Origin: an uncultured Pseudomonadota bacterium
GTDB taxonomy: Bacteria > Pseudomonadota > Gammaproteobacteria > Methylococcales > Methylomonadaceae
Direction: 5' to 3'
Assembly (NCBI GenBank): GCA_903867225.1
Contig: CAIPQN010000065.1
Location: 1-62,607 of the forward strand
Length of the DNA: 62,607 nt
The notes below the pieces were generated by a model that had not been told where the DNA came from, did no database searches, and saw nothing but the letters and a program-made list of their open reading frames with translations. Below are positions 1 to 9,189 of the stretch, one piece after another. The number at the start of each line of letters is the position of its first letter. Positions within the stretch are counted from its first letter, which is position 1. The position numbers and the translations under genes were made by a program.

Positions 1-104
1 CGTCCGCCACTCGTCAGCCTCCGAAGAGCTGCTACCGTTCGACTTGCATGTGTTAAGCATACCGCCAGCGTTCAATCTGAGCCATGATCAAACTCTTCAG
101 TTTA
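1..104 (-). rRNA. rrs: 16S ribosomal RNA, 5' end (partial)
   Basis: Read on the minus strand, the sequence holds the nearly invariant bacterial 16S start, AGAGTTTGATCATGGCTCAG, then ATTGAACGCTGGCGG and the V1 region. The 5' terminus is near position 104, by comparison with E. coli. Only the first hundred or so bases are present; the gene continues beyond the left edge of the window. Because the operon reads out of the window, 23S and 5S cannot be seen. Confidence 0.97.
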
Positions 105-302
105 AATCAGTTTTGCAACTCTAAAATGAGTTGCCAATTTTTGGCTCGACTAGAATTAACTGACAATTTTAAAAATTGCCGTATGTGTTCTTTTGTCGAT
201 TATTTTGTTATCTCTCATAACCAGCAAAAGCACCCACACAAATTATTTTGATTTAAGTTTTTAAAGAGCTATTTTGCTGCGTGTTTGCAGCTGATTCCGA
301 GT
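105..302 (-). promoter_or_regulatory. rRNA operon leader with boxC/boxA-like antitermination elements
   Basis: The transcribed leader of the rRNA operon on the minus strand. A boxA-like GCTCTTTAAAAA lies at about 259-271, close to the E. coli TGCTCTTTAACAA. A boxC-like TTGTGTGGGTG lies at 231-243. Boxes A and C of rrn leaders bind the Nus antitermination machinery, and nusB is encoded in this window. A hairpin with GCAACTC/GAGTTGC arms (115-134) and an AT-rich palindrome around 170-180 precede the mature 16S end and may belong to the RNase III processing stalk, whose other half would lie after 16S. No protein gene is seen here. Confidence 0.7.
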
Positions 303-330
303 ATTCTACAGTCTTTGTGAAGTATGTCAA
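303..330 (-). promoter_or_regulatory. rRNA operon promoter
   Basis: On the minus strand TTGACA (325-330) is followed after 16 bases by TAGAAT (303-308), a near-consensus sigma-70 promoter. The bases upstream of the -35 box (about 331-350) are an A/T run resembling an UP element. The position, about 200 bases before 16S and just ahead of the boxA/boxC leader, fits an rrn promoter. Confidence 0.8.
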
Positions 331-367
331 ACAAAATTTTAATATTTATCTTTCCTGCCGATAAGCT

Positions 368-398
368 GCCCCCAAAAACATCGAAGTTTATGGGGGGC
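368..398 (-). terminator. stem-loop after the dienelactone hydrolase gene
   Basis: Inverted arms GCCCCC and GGGGGC, extended by AAAC/GTTT pairing, enclose a short TTCG-containing loop just after the stop codon of the minus-strand gene ending at 417. No good T-run follows on the minus strand, so it may be a weak or bidirectional terminator that keeps this transcript out of the rRNA promoter. Confidence 0.45.
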
Positions 399-416
399 GA
401 CTTTGATAAAAAAATA

Positions 417-1208
417 CTAATGGCGGCTTTCCGCAGACGCTGCATCTTGTGCCATATCTAAATCACCATAACCTAATCGACGATGAAACATTTCAAGTAA
501 CAATCCCCAACTTTGCAATGCCAACGCGGGATCATAACGTGGCCCTTCATCACGCATAAACGCATGTTGCCCATTAAATTCATGCCAAGTAAATTTTGTA
601 CCAACCTCTTCCAATCGTGCTTTAAGAAGATTGCGACCTTCAAGTGGGACGTGTGGATCTTGACGACCCCAAATGTGCAAAAGCTCACCTTTGATTTCAT
701 TCGCACGAACCAACGAATTATCGTTTGTGCCTAAACCCAAACCTTTTTTGTGAATATCAGTCGCGTAAAAACAAGTCGTAGCTAACACATCAGCATTCAT
801 TGCCGCACGGAACGCTAAATGTCCACCAATACAAATCCCCATTACGCCTAATTTTCCTGTGCAATAATCCAATGTTTTCAAATAATCCAACACAGTACGC
901 GCATCACTATCATAAGCTGAAACTTCTTTAGTAATTTTGTGAGCATTGCCGCGAGTCGTACCTTCTTCATCATAAGAAAGCACTGTTCCTAATGGCTCAA
1001 GTTCGTGATAAATTTCAGGGCAAGCGACAACAAAACCATGTCCTGCAAGCATTGCAGCGGTACGACGAATAGGTGCAGTCACTTGAAAAATTTCCGAAAA
1101 CATCAAAATACCAGGATATTTTCCAGGCGCGGCTGGACGAAAAATATGCGCTCGCATTGTGCCTGTTGGGGTTTCTAAATCTACAATTTCATTGTCTCTG
1201 ATAATCAT
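417..1208 (-). CDS. dienelactone hydrolase family protein
   Basis: A 263-residue cytoplasmic alpha/beta-hydrolase of the dienelactone hydrolase family. The catalytic triad is visible: Cys126 in GICIGG, Asp184 in GRQDPHVP and His215 in GQHAF. The founding member hydrolyses dienelactone in chlorocatechol breakdown, but many homologues in organisms without that pathway have unknown ester or lactone substrates. The start at 1208 has a good ribosome site (AAGGA). It is the last gene after gnd, zwf and pgl on the same strand, 34 bases from pgl, so it is probably cotranscribed with them. A role on a sugar-acid lactone would be a guess. Confidence 0.88.
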   Translation of the reverse strand: MIIRDNEIVDLETPTGTMRAHIFRPAAPGKYPGILMFSEIFQVTAPIRRTAAMLAGHGFVVACPEIYHELEPLGTVLSYDEEGTTRGNAHKITKEVSAYDSDARTVLDYLKTLDYCTGKLGVMGICIGGHLAFRAAMNADVLATTCFYATDIHKKGLGLGTNDNSLVRANEIKGELLHIWGRQDPHVPLEGRNLLKARLEEVGTKFTWHEFNGQHAFMRDEGPRYDPALALQSWGLLLEMFHRRLGYGDLDMAQDAASAESRH

Positions 1209-1242
1209 ATTTCTTCCTTATTTCAAAAGTTTAATTAAAAAA

Positions 1243-1929
1243 TCACTCTACATCAACGGCAGCTTTATCAAGAAAAACCACCAAATTTTGTAACGCGCTA
1301 ATACTTACAACTGGTAAATCTTCACCTTCGCGCCACTGTTTTATGGCATCACGTTTATTCGCACCTTCAATTAGAAAAAAACAACAATGCGTATTGCTTA
1401 ATGCCTTCGCGCTTAATGTCACACGCTCTTTAGGTGGTTTTGGTGCATTATAAATTGAATACACCACTTCATTTTCATCATGAACATGATGCGGGAACAA
1501 ACTCGCGGTGTGACCATCTTCACCCATTCCAAGTAAAACCAAATCAAACGGCATCGCAGCTTGTACAATCGAACGGTATACCTCCGCACTTTCTTCAACG
1601 CCCAATTCAGTAGGAATATCAAAAATCTGATTTTTCGGAATCGCGACGGTATTTAAAAACACATTTGCTGCCATCACGCTATTTCGATTCTCATCATCAA
1701 TGGGCAAAACACGCTCATCACCGTGATAAATGAACCATTTAGACCAATCAGCATCACTTTTTGCCAGCAAACGATACATTCTTTCAGGTGTTTTACCACC
1801 CGCTAAAACGAATTTAAATTGCCCACGATCAGTAATTGCTTCTTGTGCCAACACTAAAATCCGTTTGCATACTTCTTTTTCGATTAAATCAGGCGTTTCA
1901 AATTGCTGCCAATCGATATTATTTTGCAT
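1243..1929 (-). CDS. pgl: 6-phosphogluconolactonase
   Basis: A 228-residue DevB-type lactonase that hydrolyses 6-phosphogluconolactone to 6-phosphogluconate, the second step of the oxidative pentose-phosphate pathway. Visible signatures are GGKTPERMYRLLA near residue 45, the DERVLP segment and the GMGEDGHTASLFP motif typical of the family. Its start overlaps the end of zwf by 11 bases, so the two are translationally coupled. In methylotrophs using the ribulose monophosphate cycle, zwf-pgl-gnd also form the cyclic route that oxidises formaldehyde to CO2. Confidence 0.95.
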   Translation of the reverse strand: MQNNIDWQQFETPDLIEKEVCKRILVLAQEAITDRGQFKFVLAGGKTPERMYRLLAKSDADWSKWFIYHGDERVLPIDDENRNSVMAANVFLNTVAIPKNQIFDIPTELGVEESAEVYRSIVQAAMPFDLVLLGMGEDGHTASLFPHHVHDENEVVYSIYNAPKPPKERVTLSAKALSNTHCCFFLIEGANKRDAIKQWREGEDLPVVSISALQNLVVFLDKAAVDVE

Positions 1930-3409
1930 TAGGACACTCTGGCGTTAAAGACGTGCGCCATGCTTGACTTTCTTTATCAAACAATCGGCTGTCTTCTGGT
2001 CCCCATGAACCTGCGGGATATGTCGCAACATAATCTCGCTCACTCGCCCACGTTTGCAAAATAGGATCCACGATTTTCCACGCTTCTTCGACTTCATCAA
2101 AACGTAAAAATAACGAACGATCGCCTTTTAATACATCGAGCAATAAATCTTCGTAAGCATCAATGGCTTTTTCGTCCGAATTTCTAAAACTAGCATCGAG
2201 TGAACTGGTGCGGGTTTTCATTTCCAAACCTGGTTCTTTCACTGTCATTTCAATTCGCACACATTCTTCGGGTTGAATACCTAAAAGTACCCAGTTTTGA
2301 CTCATGCAATGAATTTCGGTATCGCGGAAAAAATGCAACGGCGGTTGACGGAAACAAATCGAAATAACCGATTGTGCTTTTTTCATGCGCTTGCCTGTTC
2401 GCAAATACATCGGAACGCCCTGCCAACGCCAATTATCCACATACAATTTCATCGACGCATACGTTTCAGTAATACTTTCTTGCGGAATGCCCGATTCTTG
2501 TAAATAACCATTAACGTGTTCACCATTGACGGTGCCATTTGCATACTGAGCGCGATAAGCATGAGCATGAACCGCCTCTTTTGCAATCGGACGAATCGAT
2601 TTCAACACTTTCACTTTTTCATCACGCAACGCTTCGGCTTCCATTGAAGTCGGTGGCTCCATCAAAACCAACGTCAATAATTGCAACAAATGACTTTGTA
2701 ACATATCGCGCATTGCGCCTGAACCATCGTAATAACCACCACGCTCACCAATGCCAATGCTTTCAGAATGTGTGATTTGAATGTGGTCAATGTAATGACG
2801 ATTCCAAAGCGGTTCGAGCATCACGTTTGCAAAGCGGAACACAGATACATTTTGAACTGTTCCTTTACCTAAATAATGATCGATGCGATAAATCTGATCT
2901 TCACTTAAATAATGTGAAATGCGTTTTTGTAATGCTTGTGCGCTTTCTAAATCGTAACCAAATGGTTTTTCAATGACGACACGTTTCCAGCCAAATTGCT
3001 CATCAAATAATTTGTTTTTGCTGAGTTGCTCCATCACGTTGCCAAAATCTGATGGACTAATTGACAAATAAAACGCGGCATTTGGTGAAAATTGTGGTTG
3101 TTCAAGCGTGATTGCAAGAGTGCTGTAGCATTCAGGCTGTTGTAAATCACCAAAATGATAATGTAAACGTGCGGCAAATTGCTCAAAAACTGATTCGTCA
3201 AAAGCGTCTTTGATTTTGGTTTGAATCATTTCTTTGACTTCAGCAAGCCATTTTTCTTGCGTCCATTCGCGTCGTCCAATCGCAAGAATTTTTGTGCCTT
3301 CGGGTAATTGTCCAGCAACATCTAAATGATAAAACGCAGGCATCAATTTTATGCGTGATAAATTTCCCGTCGCACCAAAAATTACATAAGTACAGGCTTC
3401 AGCAGCCAT
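1919..3409 (-). CDS. zwf: glucose-6-phosphate 1-dehydrogenase
   Basis: A 496-residue enzyme that oxidises glucose 6-phosphate to the lactone using NADP or NAD. The N-terminal dinucleotide-binding site is FGATGNLS (11-18), EKPFG is at 147-151, and the active-site motif RIDHYLGK is at 175-182. The residue after GK, usually Glu (DHYLGKE), is Gly183 here, an unusual change beside the catalytic site. Length is normal. The start has a GGAGA ribosome site. It is preceded by a terminator-like hairpin after gnd, so it may have its own promoter or receive read-through. Confidence 0.96.
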   Translation of the reverse strand: MAAEACTYVIFGATGNLSRIKLMPAFYHLDVAGQLPEGTKILAIGRREWTQEKWLAEVKEMIQTKIKDAFDESVFEQFAARLHYHFGDLQQPECYSTLAITLEQPQFSPNAAFYLSISPSDFGNVMEQLSKNKLFDEQFGWKRVVIEKPFGYDLESAQALQKRISHYLSEDQIYRIDHYLGKGTVQNVSVFRFANVMLEPLWNRHYIDHIQITHSESIGIGERGGYYDGSGAMRDMLQSHLLQLLTLVLMEPPTSMEAEALRDEKVKVLKSIRPIAKEAVHAHAYRAQYANGTVNGEHVNGYLQESGIPQESITETYASMKLYVDNWRWQGVPMYLRTGKRMKKAQSVISICFRQPPLHFFRDTEIHCMSQNWVLLGIQPEECVRIEMTVKEPGLEMKTRTSSLDASFRNSDEKAIDAYEDLLLDVLKGDRSLFLRFDEVEEAWKIVDPILQTWASERDYVATYPAGSWGPEDSRLFDKESQAWRTSLTPECPNAK

Positions 3410-3441
3410 GTGGTATCTCCAAAAATTAAAAATAAAATTTT

Positions 3442-3486
3442 AAAAAAACCGCTGCTACATTGAAAACGCAACAGCGGCTTTTTCTT
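3442..3486 (-). terminator. rho-independent terminator after gnd
   Basis: On the minus strand the arms GCCGCTGTTGC and GCAGCGGT are followed by seven T residues. It lies in the 96-base gap between gnd and zwf and would end or attenuate the gnd transcript. The arms are flanked by A/T runs on both sides, so it could act in both directions. Confidence 0.75.
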
Positions 3487-3505
3487 TTCTCAACTCAAAA
3501 TGAAA

Positions 3506-4978
3506 TTAAACATTATAGGTTGTAGCCGAAACGTTGCCACCTTCACCAATCCAATCGGTGTGGAAGAATTCACCGCGTGGTTTATCGATACGTTCATAAG
3601 TGTGCGAACCAAAATAATCACGTTGTGCTTGTAACAAATTCGCTGGCAATTTTTCAGTTCTGTAACCGTCAAAATACGCTAATGCCGATGAGAAAGTCGG
3701 TGTTGGAATACCTAATTGAATTCCTAAAATTACCGCTTTGCGCCAGCCAACTTCTGATGTTTTCATTACATTCGCAAAGAAATCATCGAATAATAAATTT
3801 TCTAATTCGTGATTGTTACTGTAAGCCTGTTTGATATTGGTTAAAAATTTGCTGCGAATAATACAACCGCCACGCCACATCAACGCAATATCACCATAAT
3901 TAAGTGCAAATTTATATTCTCTTGAAGCCTCACGCATTAAACGGAAACCTTGCGCGTAAGAAATCACTTTTGCTGCATAAAGCGCGTCATAAATGGCGTT
4001 AATCATTTCTTGTTTCTCGCCTCTACCGCCAAATGTCGCAACAGGTCTTTTGGGTAAAATTTTGGCCGCTTGTACGCGCTCTGCTTTATGCCATGACAAA
4101 CAACGTGCAAATACAGCTTCACCAATTAACGTCAATGGAATACCTAATTCTAAAGCGTCAATGCCTGTCCATTTTCCAGTACCTTTTTGTCCCGCTGTGT
4201 CTAAAATTTTGGTTAAAAGTGGCTGACCATCGTCGTCTTTATATCCCAAAATATCAGCGGTAATTTCCATCAAATACGAACCTAATTCGCCGTTATTCCA
4301 TTCGATGAAAATGTCACGGATTTCATCAACACTCAATCCTAAACCCTCTGAAAGCAATTGATAGGCTTCACAAATTAACTGCATATCGCCGTATTCGATA
4401 CCATTGTGAACCATTTTGACATAATGCCCCGCACCATTATCGCCAACCCAATGACAGCAAGGTTCACCGTCAACTTTAGCGGCAATTGCTTGAAAAATTG
4501 GTTTCACTGTTGCCCATGCAGCACGATTTCCACCTGGCATCATTGATGCACCATAATGTGCGCCTTCTTCACCACCTGAGACGCCCATACCGATAAAGTT
4601 CAAACCTTTTTCGCTTAATGCAACAACACGGCGGTTTGTATCGGTATAAAGTGAATTACCACCATCAACGATAATGTCACCTTCTGAAAGTAACGGCACT
4701 AATTTGTCGATGTAAAAATCTACAACGTCCCCTGCCCTAACCATCATGAATACAACGCGTGGGGATTCAAGACTATCAACTAATTCTTGCAATGAATGCG
4801 TGCTAATCATTTCTGCACTTTCGATTGCTGCAGTATTTTCTACTTCTGCTTCAACGAACGCATCCGCAACGCCTTCTGCATACTCATAAACCGCGACTTT
4901 AAAACCGTGATCTCGAATGTTGAGAGCTAAGTTTTTTCCCATTACAGCCAAACCAACCATACCAATTTGTGCTTTCAT
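3506..4978 (-). CDS. gnd: 6-phosphogluconate dehydrogenase (decarboxylating)
   Basis: A 490-residue dehydrogenase that converts 6-phosphogluconate to ribulose 5-phosphate and CO2. The Rossmann motif GLAVMGKNLALN is at 9-20. The catalytic segment GHYVKMVHNGIEYGDMQ (about 184-200) carries the expected Lys188, Asn192 and Glu195. The long C-terminal helical domain is present, and the length matches the homodimeric long form. It lies directly downstream of ribF and upstream of zwf-pgl, so all pentose-phosphate oxidation genes are together. Ribulose 5-phosphate is the formaldehyde acceptor in the ribulose monophosphate cycle. Confidence 0.97.
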   Translation of the reverse strand: MKAQIGMVGLAVMGKNLALNIRDHGFKVAVYEYAEGVADAFVEAEVENTAAIESAEMISTHSLQELVDSLESPRVVFMMVRAGDVVDFYIDKLVPLLSEGDIIVDGGNSLYTDTNRRVVALSEKGLNFIGMGVSGGEEGAHYGASMMPGGNRAAWATVKPIFQAIAAKVDGEPCCHWVGDNGAGHYVKMVHNGIEYGDMQLICEAYQLLSEGLGLSVDEIRDIFIEWNNGELGSYLMEITADILGYKDDDGQPLLTKILDTAGQKGTGKWTGIDALELGIPLTLIGEAVFARCLSWHKAERVQAAKILPKRPVATFGGRGEKQEMINAIYDALYAAKVISYAQGFRLMREASREYKFALNYGDIALMWRGGCIIRSKFLTNIKQAYSNNHELENLLFDDFFANVMKTSEVGWRKAVILGIQLGIPTPTFSSALAYFDGYRTEKLPANLLQAQRDYFGSHTYERIDKPRGEFFHTDWIGEGGNVSATTYNV

Positions 4979-5023
4979 ATTTTTGCCTTTTGATGAAATT
5001 TAGGAACGTGAATTTTAGCACGT

Positions 5024-5956
5024 TCAAACGTTAAAAAATTCTTTTGCTGCTGCCACATCGTGACAAATTTGAGTTTGTAATTCTTCGAGTGAATTGAAGC
5101 GCATTTCCTGTCGCAATTTATGTTTGAATTGCACACTAACGTAACGCCCGTAGATGTTTTGATTAAAATTAAACAAATGAGTTTCTAAAATAACTTTGTG
5201 ATTTCCGTCAATTGTTGGGCGAGTGCCTACATTTGCCACTCCTTGAAATTCACAATTATCAATACCTGTCATAGTTACCGCAAACACGCCTTGAATGGGC
5301 GTATTTCGACGTAACATTTTAATGTTAGCCGTTGGGAATCCTAGTGTTCTTCCCAATTTATCACCTTGCGCGACACGTCCACAGATTGAATAATCTTGCC
5401 CCAAAAGTCGCCGTGCCTGTGCTAAATCGCCCACATTTAAAGCATCTCGAATCAATGTGCTGCTAATTCGCAACTCTGCTAACCGATGTGCTGTTGATTT
5501 CTCAACTGAAAATCCTAGTAATTCGCCCTGCTCTTTCAGTAAATTAAAATTGCCGCGCCTGGCTTTACCAAAATGAAAATCGTCGCCAATCACTAAATGT
5601 TTCACATTTAATTTTGATACTAAAATTTTTTGAATAAATTGCTCAGGTTCATAATCGGCTAATGTTCGATTGAATCGAACAATCACGACGTTATCAACGG
5701 GAAGTTCGTTAAGCGCGAGAATTTTTTCTCGCAACCGCATTAATCGTGATGGCGCATTATTCGCTAAAAAATACTCAAGCGGTTGTGGCTCAAACAGTAT
5801 AATTGCTGTAGGTAAATTAAGTTCATTTCCACGCATCGCCAGCCTATCAATAACGGCACGATGCCCTAAATGCACACCATCGAAATTACCAATTGTTAAA
5901 ACACAGCCATTTAAAAAAGATGGTGCGTGAGAAAAACCTCGAATTAAACGAATCAT
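5024..5956 (-). CDS. ribF: bifunctional riboflavin kinase / FAD synthetase
   Basis: A 310-residue enzyme that phosphorylates riboflavin to FMN and adenylates FMN to FAD. The nucleotidyltransferase half carries TIGNFDGVHLGH (about 21-32) and ISSTLIRDAL. The kinase half has GRTLGFPTANI near residue 205 and the ETHLFNFNQNIYG segment. In many gammaproteobacteria ribF sits with ileS and lspA; here it is followed after 45 bases by gnd on the same strand. Confidence 0.96.
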   Translation of the reverse strand: MIRLIRGFSHAPSFLNGCVLTIGNFDGVHLGHRAVIDRLAMRGNELNLPTAIILFEPQPLEYFLANNAPSRLMRLREKILALNELPVDNVVIVRFNRTLADYEPEQFIQKILVSKLNVKHLVIGDDFHFGKARRGNFNLLKEQGELLGFSVEKSTAHRLAELRISSTLIRDALNVGDLAQARRLLGQDYSICGRVAQGDKLGRTLGFPTANIKMLRRNTPIQGVFAVTMTGIDNCEFQGVANVGTRPTIDGNHKVILETHLFNFNQNIYGRYVSVQFKHKLRQEMRFNSLEELQTQICHDVAAAKEFFNV

Positions 5957-5988
5957 GAAAACTCAAATCAAAAGAAATAGTCAAAAAA

Positions 5989-6018
5989 AAACCCCGTGAG
6001 AAACTCACAGGGTTTTTA
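5989..6018 (-). terminator. terminator of the Lpp-like gene
   Basis: Arms AACCCTGTGAG and CTCACGGGGTT around a TTT loop are followed on the minus strand by a long T-run. It lies 21 bases after the lipoprotein stop codon and separates that gene from ribF. Confidence 0.85.
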
Positions 6019-6038
6019 TCAGCATTCAATGAATGAAA

Positions 6039-6317
6039 TTATTTCATCATTGATTTTTTGAACATGCTGTCCAATTTGCTGTTTGTGTCTTGTGCATATT
6101 GAGCAGCACGGTTTGCAGCTGATTCAGCAGCAGCAGCGCGTGAAGCAGCGTCAGCAGCAGCACTTTGTGCGCTGTTAGCGTCAGCAGATGCTTGAGCAAC
6201 TGAAGTTTTCAATGTGTCGATTTGTGATTGCAAATGTGTAATGTCATCTGTGCTAGCACAACCTACAACTACGCTTGCAACCAAAGCAACCATTGCTAAT
6301 TTAACGAATTTTTTCAT
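6039..6317 (-). CDS. Lpp/OprI-like murein lipoprotein with alanine zipper
   Basis: A 92-residue lipoprotein. The signal peptide ends in VVGC with the lipidated cysteine at residue 20. The rest is an Ala-rich heptad-repeat helix (AAADAASRAAAAESAA) like the trimeric coiled coil of E. coli Lpp or Pseudomonas OprI. The C-terminus ends in Lys, the residue through which Lpp is joined to peptidoglycan by L,D-transpeptidases, one of which is encoded just upstream. The gene has a good AAAGGA ribosome site and its own terminator, as expected for an abundant protein. Confidence 0.88.
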   Translation of the reverse strand: MKKFVKLAMVALVASVVVGCASTDDITHLQSQIDTLKTSVAQASADANSAQSAAADAASRAAAAESAANRAAQYAQDTNSKLDSMFKKSMMK

Positions 6318-6418
6318 GGGATTTTCCTTTTAAAATGAGAACTTAACGAGAATTTTTACTACAGCAACAACATATAGCTGGGTATAATTTTAACTACCCA
6401 CCGCTACATTTTCCAGTT

Positions 6419-6976
6419 TTATTTTATTTTAACTAATGTACCAGTATCAACTAATTGGCTTAAATGGTCGATTTGCGAGTTCGTTAATGCAATACAACCA
6501 TGTGTCCAATCGAAGACTTCATGTACTCGTGCATCTGCGCTACCTAAGCCATGAATACCAATTTGACCACCTAACGGCGTGTCTTGTGGTGGAATTTGCC
6601 CCAACTCCTGAGCGCGAACAATTCGTTTATATTGTCCTTCGTTAATAATTCCTTTATCAAAGGCTTGTTCGGCATCTTGCACCGATGGATACGTTAATCC
6701 AAAAAAGCGTTTGAACATACTTTTGTCGCCAATCCAACCTATATGATATTCACCATGCGGCGTGATATTGTCACCACGATGCGTTTTCAAACCCGCACCG
6801 CCACGCCCAATCGCAACGTGTTCGAGTATTTCAACTGTTTGTTCACCTTTTTTAACTTCGATTTTCTTAGCTTTTGTATCAATCAACAGCCAAACTTCAT
6901 TCGATTGCATTTCTGTCGCTGCGATAACAGGCATAGCTAATAAACTAAGACACAATAATAAATAAGCGCGTAACAT
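6419..6976 (-). CDS. periplasmic L,D-transpeptidase (YkuD domain)
   Basis: A 185-residue exported enzyme with a cleavable signal peptide (about residues 1-20). The YkuD active site is present: His142 in IGIHG, then His159-Gly-Cys161 in WTHGCIALTN, with Cys161 the nucleophile. Enzymes of this type form 3-3 peptidoglycan crosslinks or attach Lpp to peptidoglycan. The neighbouring gene on the same strand is an Lpp-like lipoprotein with a C-terminal Lys, so Lpp attachment is a reasonable but unproven role. The gene is divergent from the phosphoglucomutase gene, with 72 bases between. Confidence 0.9.
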   Translation of the reverse strand: MLRAYLLLCLSLLAMPVIAATEMQSNEVWLLIDTKAKKIEVKKGEQTVEILEHVAIGRGGAGLKTHRGDNITPHGEYHIGWIGDKSMFKRFFGLTYPSVQDAEQAFDKGIINEGQYKRIVRAQELGQIPPQDTPLGGQIGIHGLGSADARVHEVFDWTHGCIALTNSQIDHLSQLVDTGTLVKIK

Positions 6977-7030
6977 AATTCCCCTACACTAAAGACATAT
7001 TTTGGTGTATTTCAACACCCAACATTTTAA

Positions 7031-8683
<1,653 letters not shown>

Positions 8684-8691
8684 AAATCATG

Positions 8692-8731
8692 GTTTTGTCG
8701 GCGGTAAATTTTAAATTCACCGCCGACAAAA
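8692..8731. terminator. bidirectional terminator between convergent genes
   Basis: A perfect inverted repeat with arms GTTTTGTCGGCGGT and ACCGCCGACAAAAC around an AT-rich loop. It lies between the stop of pgm (plus) and the stop of the small minus-strand gene and can serve both, each arm beginning or ending in a T/A run. Confidence 0.85.
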
Positions 8732-8734
8732 CAC

Positions 8735-9094
8735 TCACCAATGCGTGTCATCACGATTAAATTGGTTTTCATAATAAGGTGTTCTTGGCGATTGCTCTAA
8801 TTCAGCACGACGTTTGCGCCAGCGATAATCTTCACGCGCTTGTTTATCGTTCGGTAAATAATTTTGGTTCGGCTGCATATAAATTTGAATGGGCGACTGT
8901 TGATAATTCTGTTGATAACGTTGTGATTGAAACGAACGCGGTTCACGACTTCCGCTTTCATACTCATCATTATAGTAATGACGTTCGTGCCGCTCTCCAT
9001 CATTATCACTCGAATACTCATGCGCGTAACGCTCGTCAGCATTCACATTGAGCATCATAAAACTCGAAATAAATAGTGCGATTAACTTTTTCAT
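8735..9094 (-). CDS. small secreted Tyr/Arg/Glu-rich protein, unknown
   Basis: A 119-residue protein with a clear signal peptide (MKKLIALFISSFMMLNVNA). The mature part is hydrophilic and probably disordered, rich in Tyr, Arg, Glu, Gln and Asn, with no domain I recognise and no cysteine. It has a GAGAAG ribosome site and shares a terminator with pgm. It is divergent from rapA. The opposite strand also has an open frame here, but the signal peptide and ribosome site favour this strand. Confidence 0.65.
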   Translation of the reverse strand: MKKLIALFISSFMMLNVNADERYAHEYSSDNDGERHERHYYNDEYESGSREPRSFQSQRYQQNYQQSPIQIYMQPNQNYLPNDKQAREDYRWRKRRAELEQSPRTPYYENQFNRDDTHW

Positions 9095-9137
9095 CGTCTT
9101 CTCCGTTATTTTGTCAAAATTTATACCTGTTACGGCT

Positions 9138-9143
9138 TATAAT
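9138..9143 (+). promoter_or_regulatory. possible -10 box for rapA
   Basis: A consensus TATAAT lies about 46 bases before the rapA start. TTGTCA upstream is spaced 21 bases away, too far for a good pair, so only the -10 is supported. Confidence 0.35.
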
Positions 9144-9189
9144 ACGCGCCATACCTACTTTTTAACACACACTTTAGGCGCAATCATCA

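Noticed and set aside
1919..1929. Possible frameshift between zwf and pgl because they overlap
   Set aside because: Both proteins are full length with normal ends, so the 11-base overlap is ordinary coupling.
8779..9051. Plus-strand open frame opposite the small secreted protein
   Set aside because: It lacks a ribosome site and signal, and is the antisense of a gene with a clear signal peptide, RBS and shared terminator.
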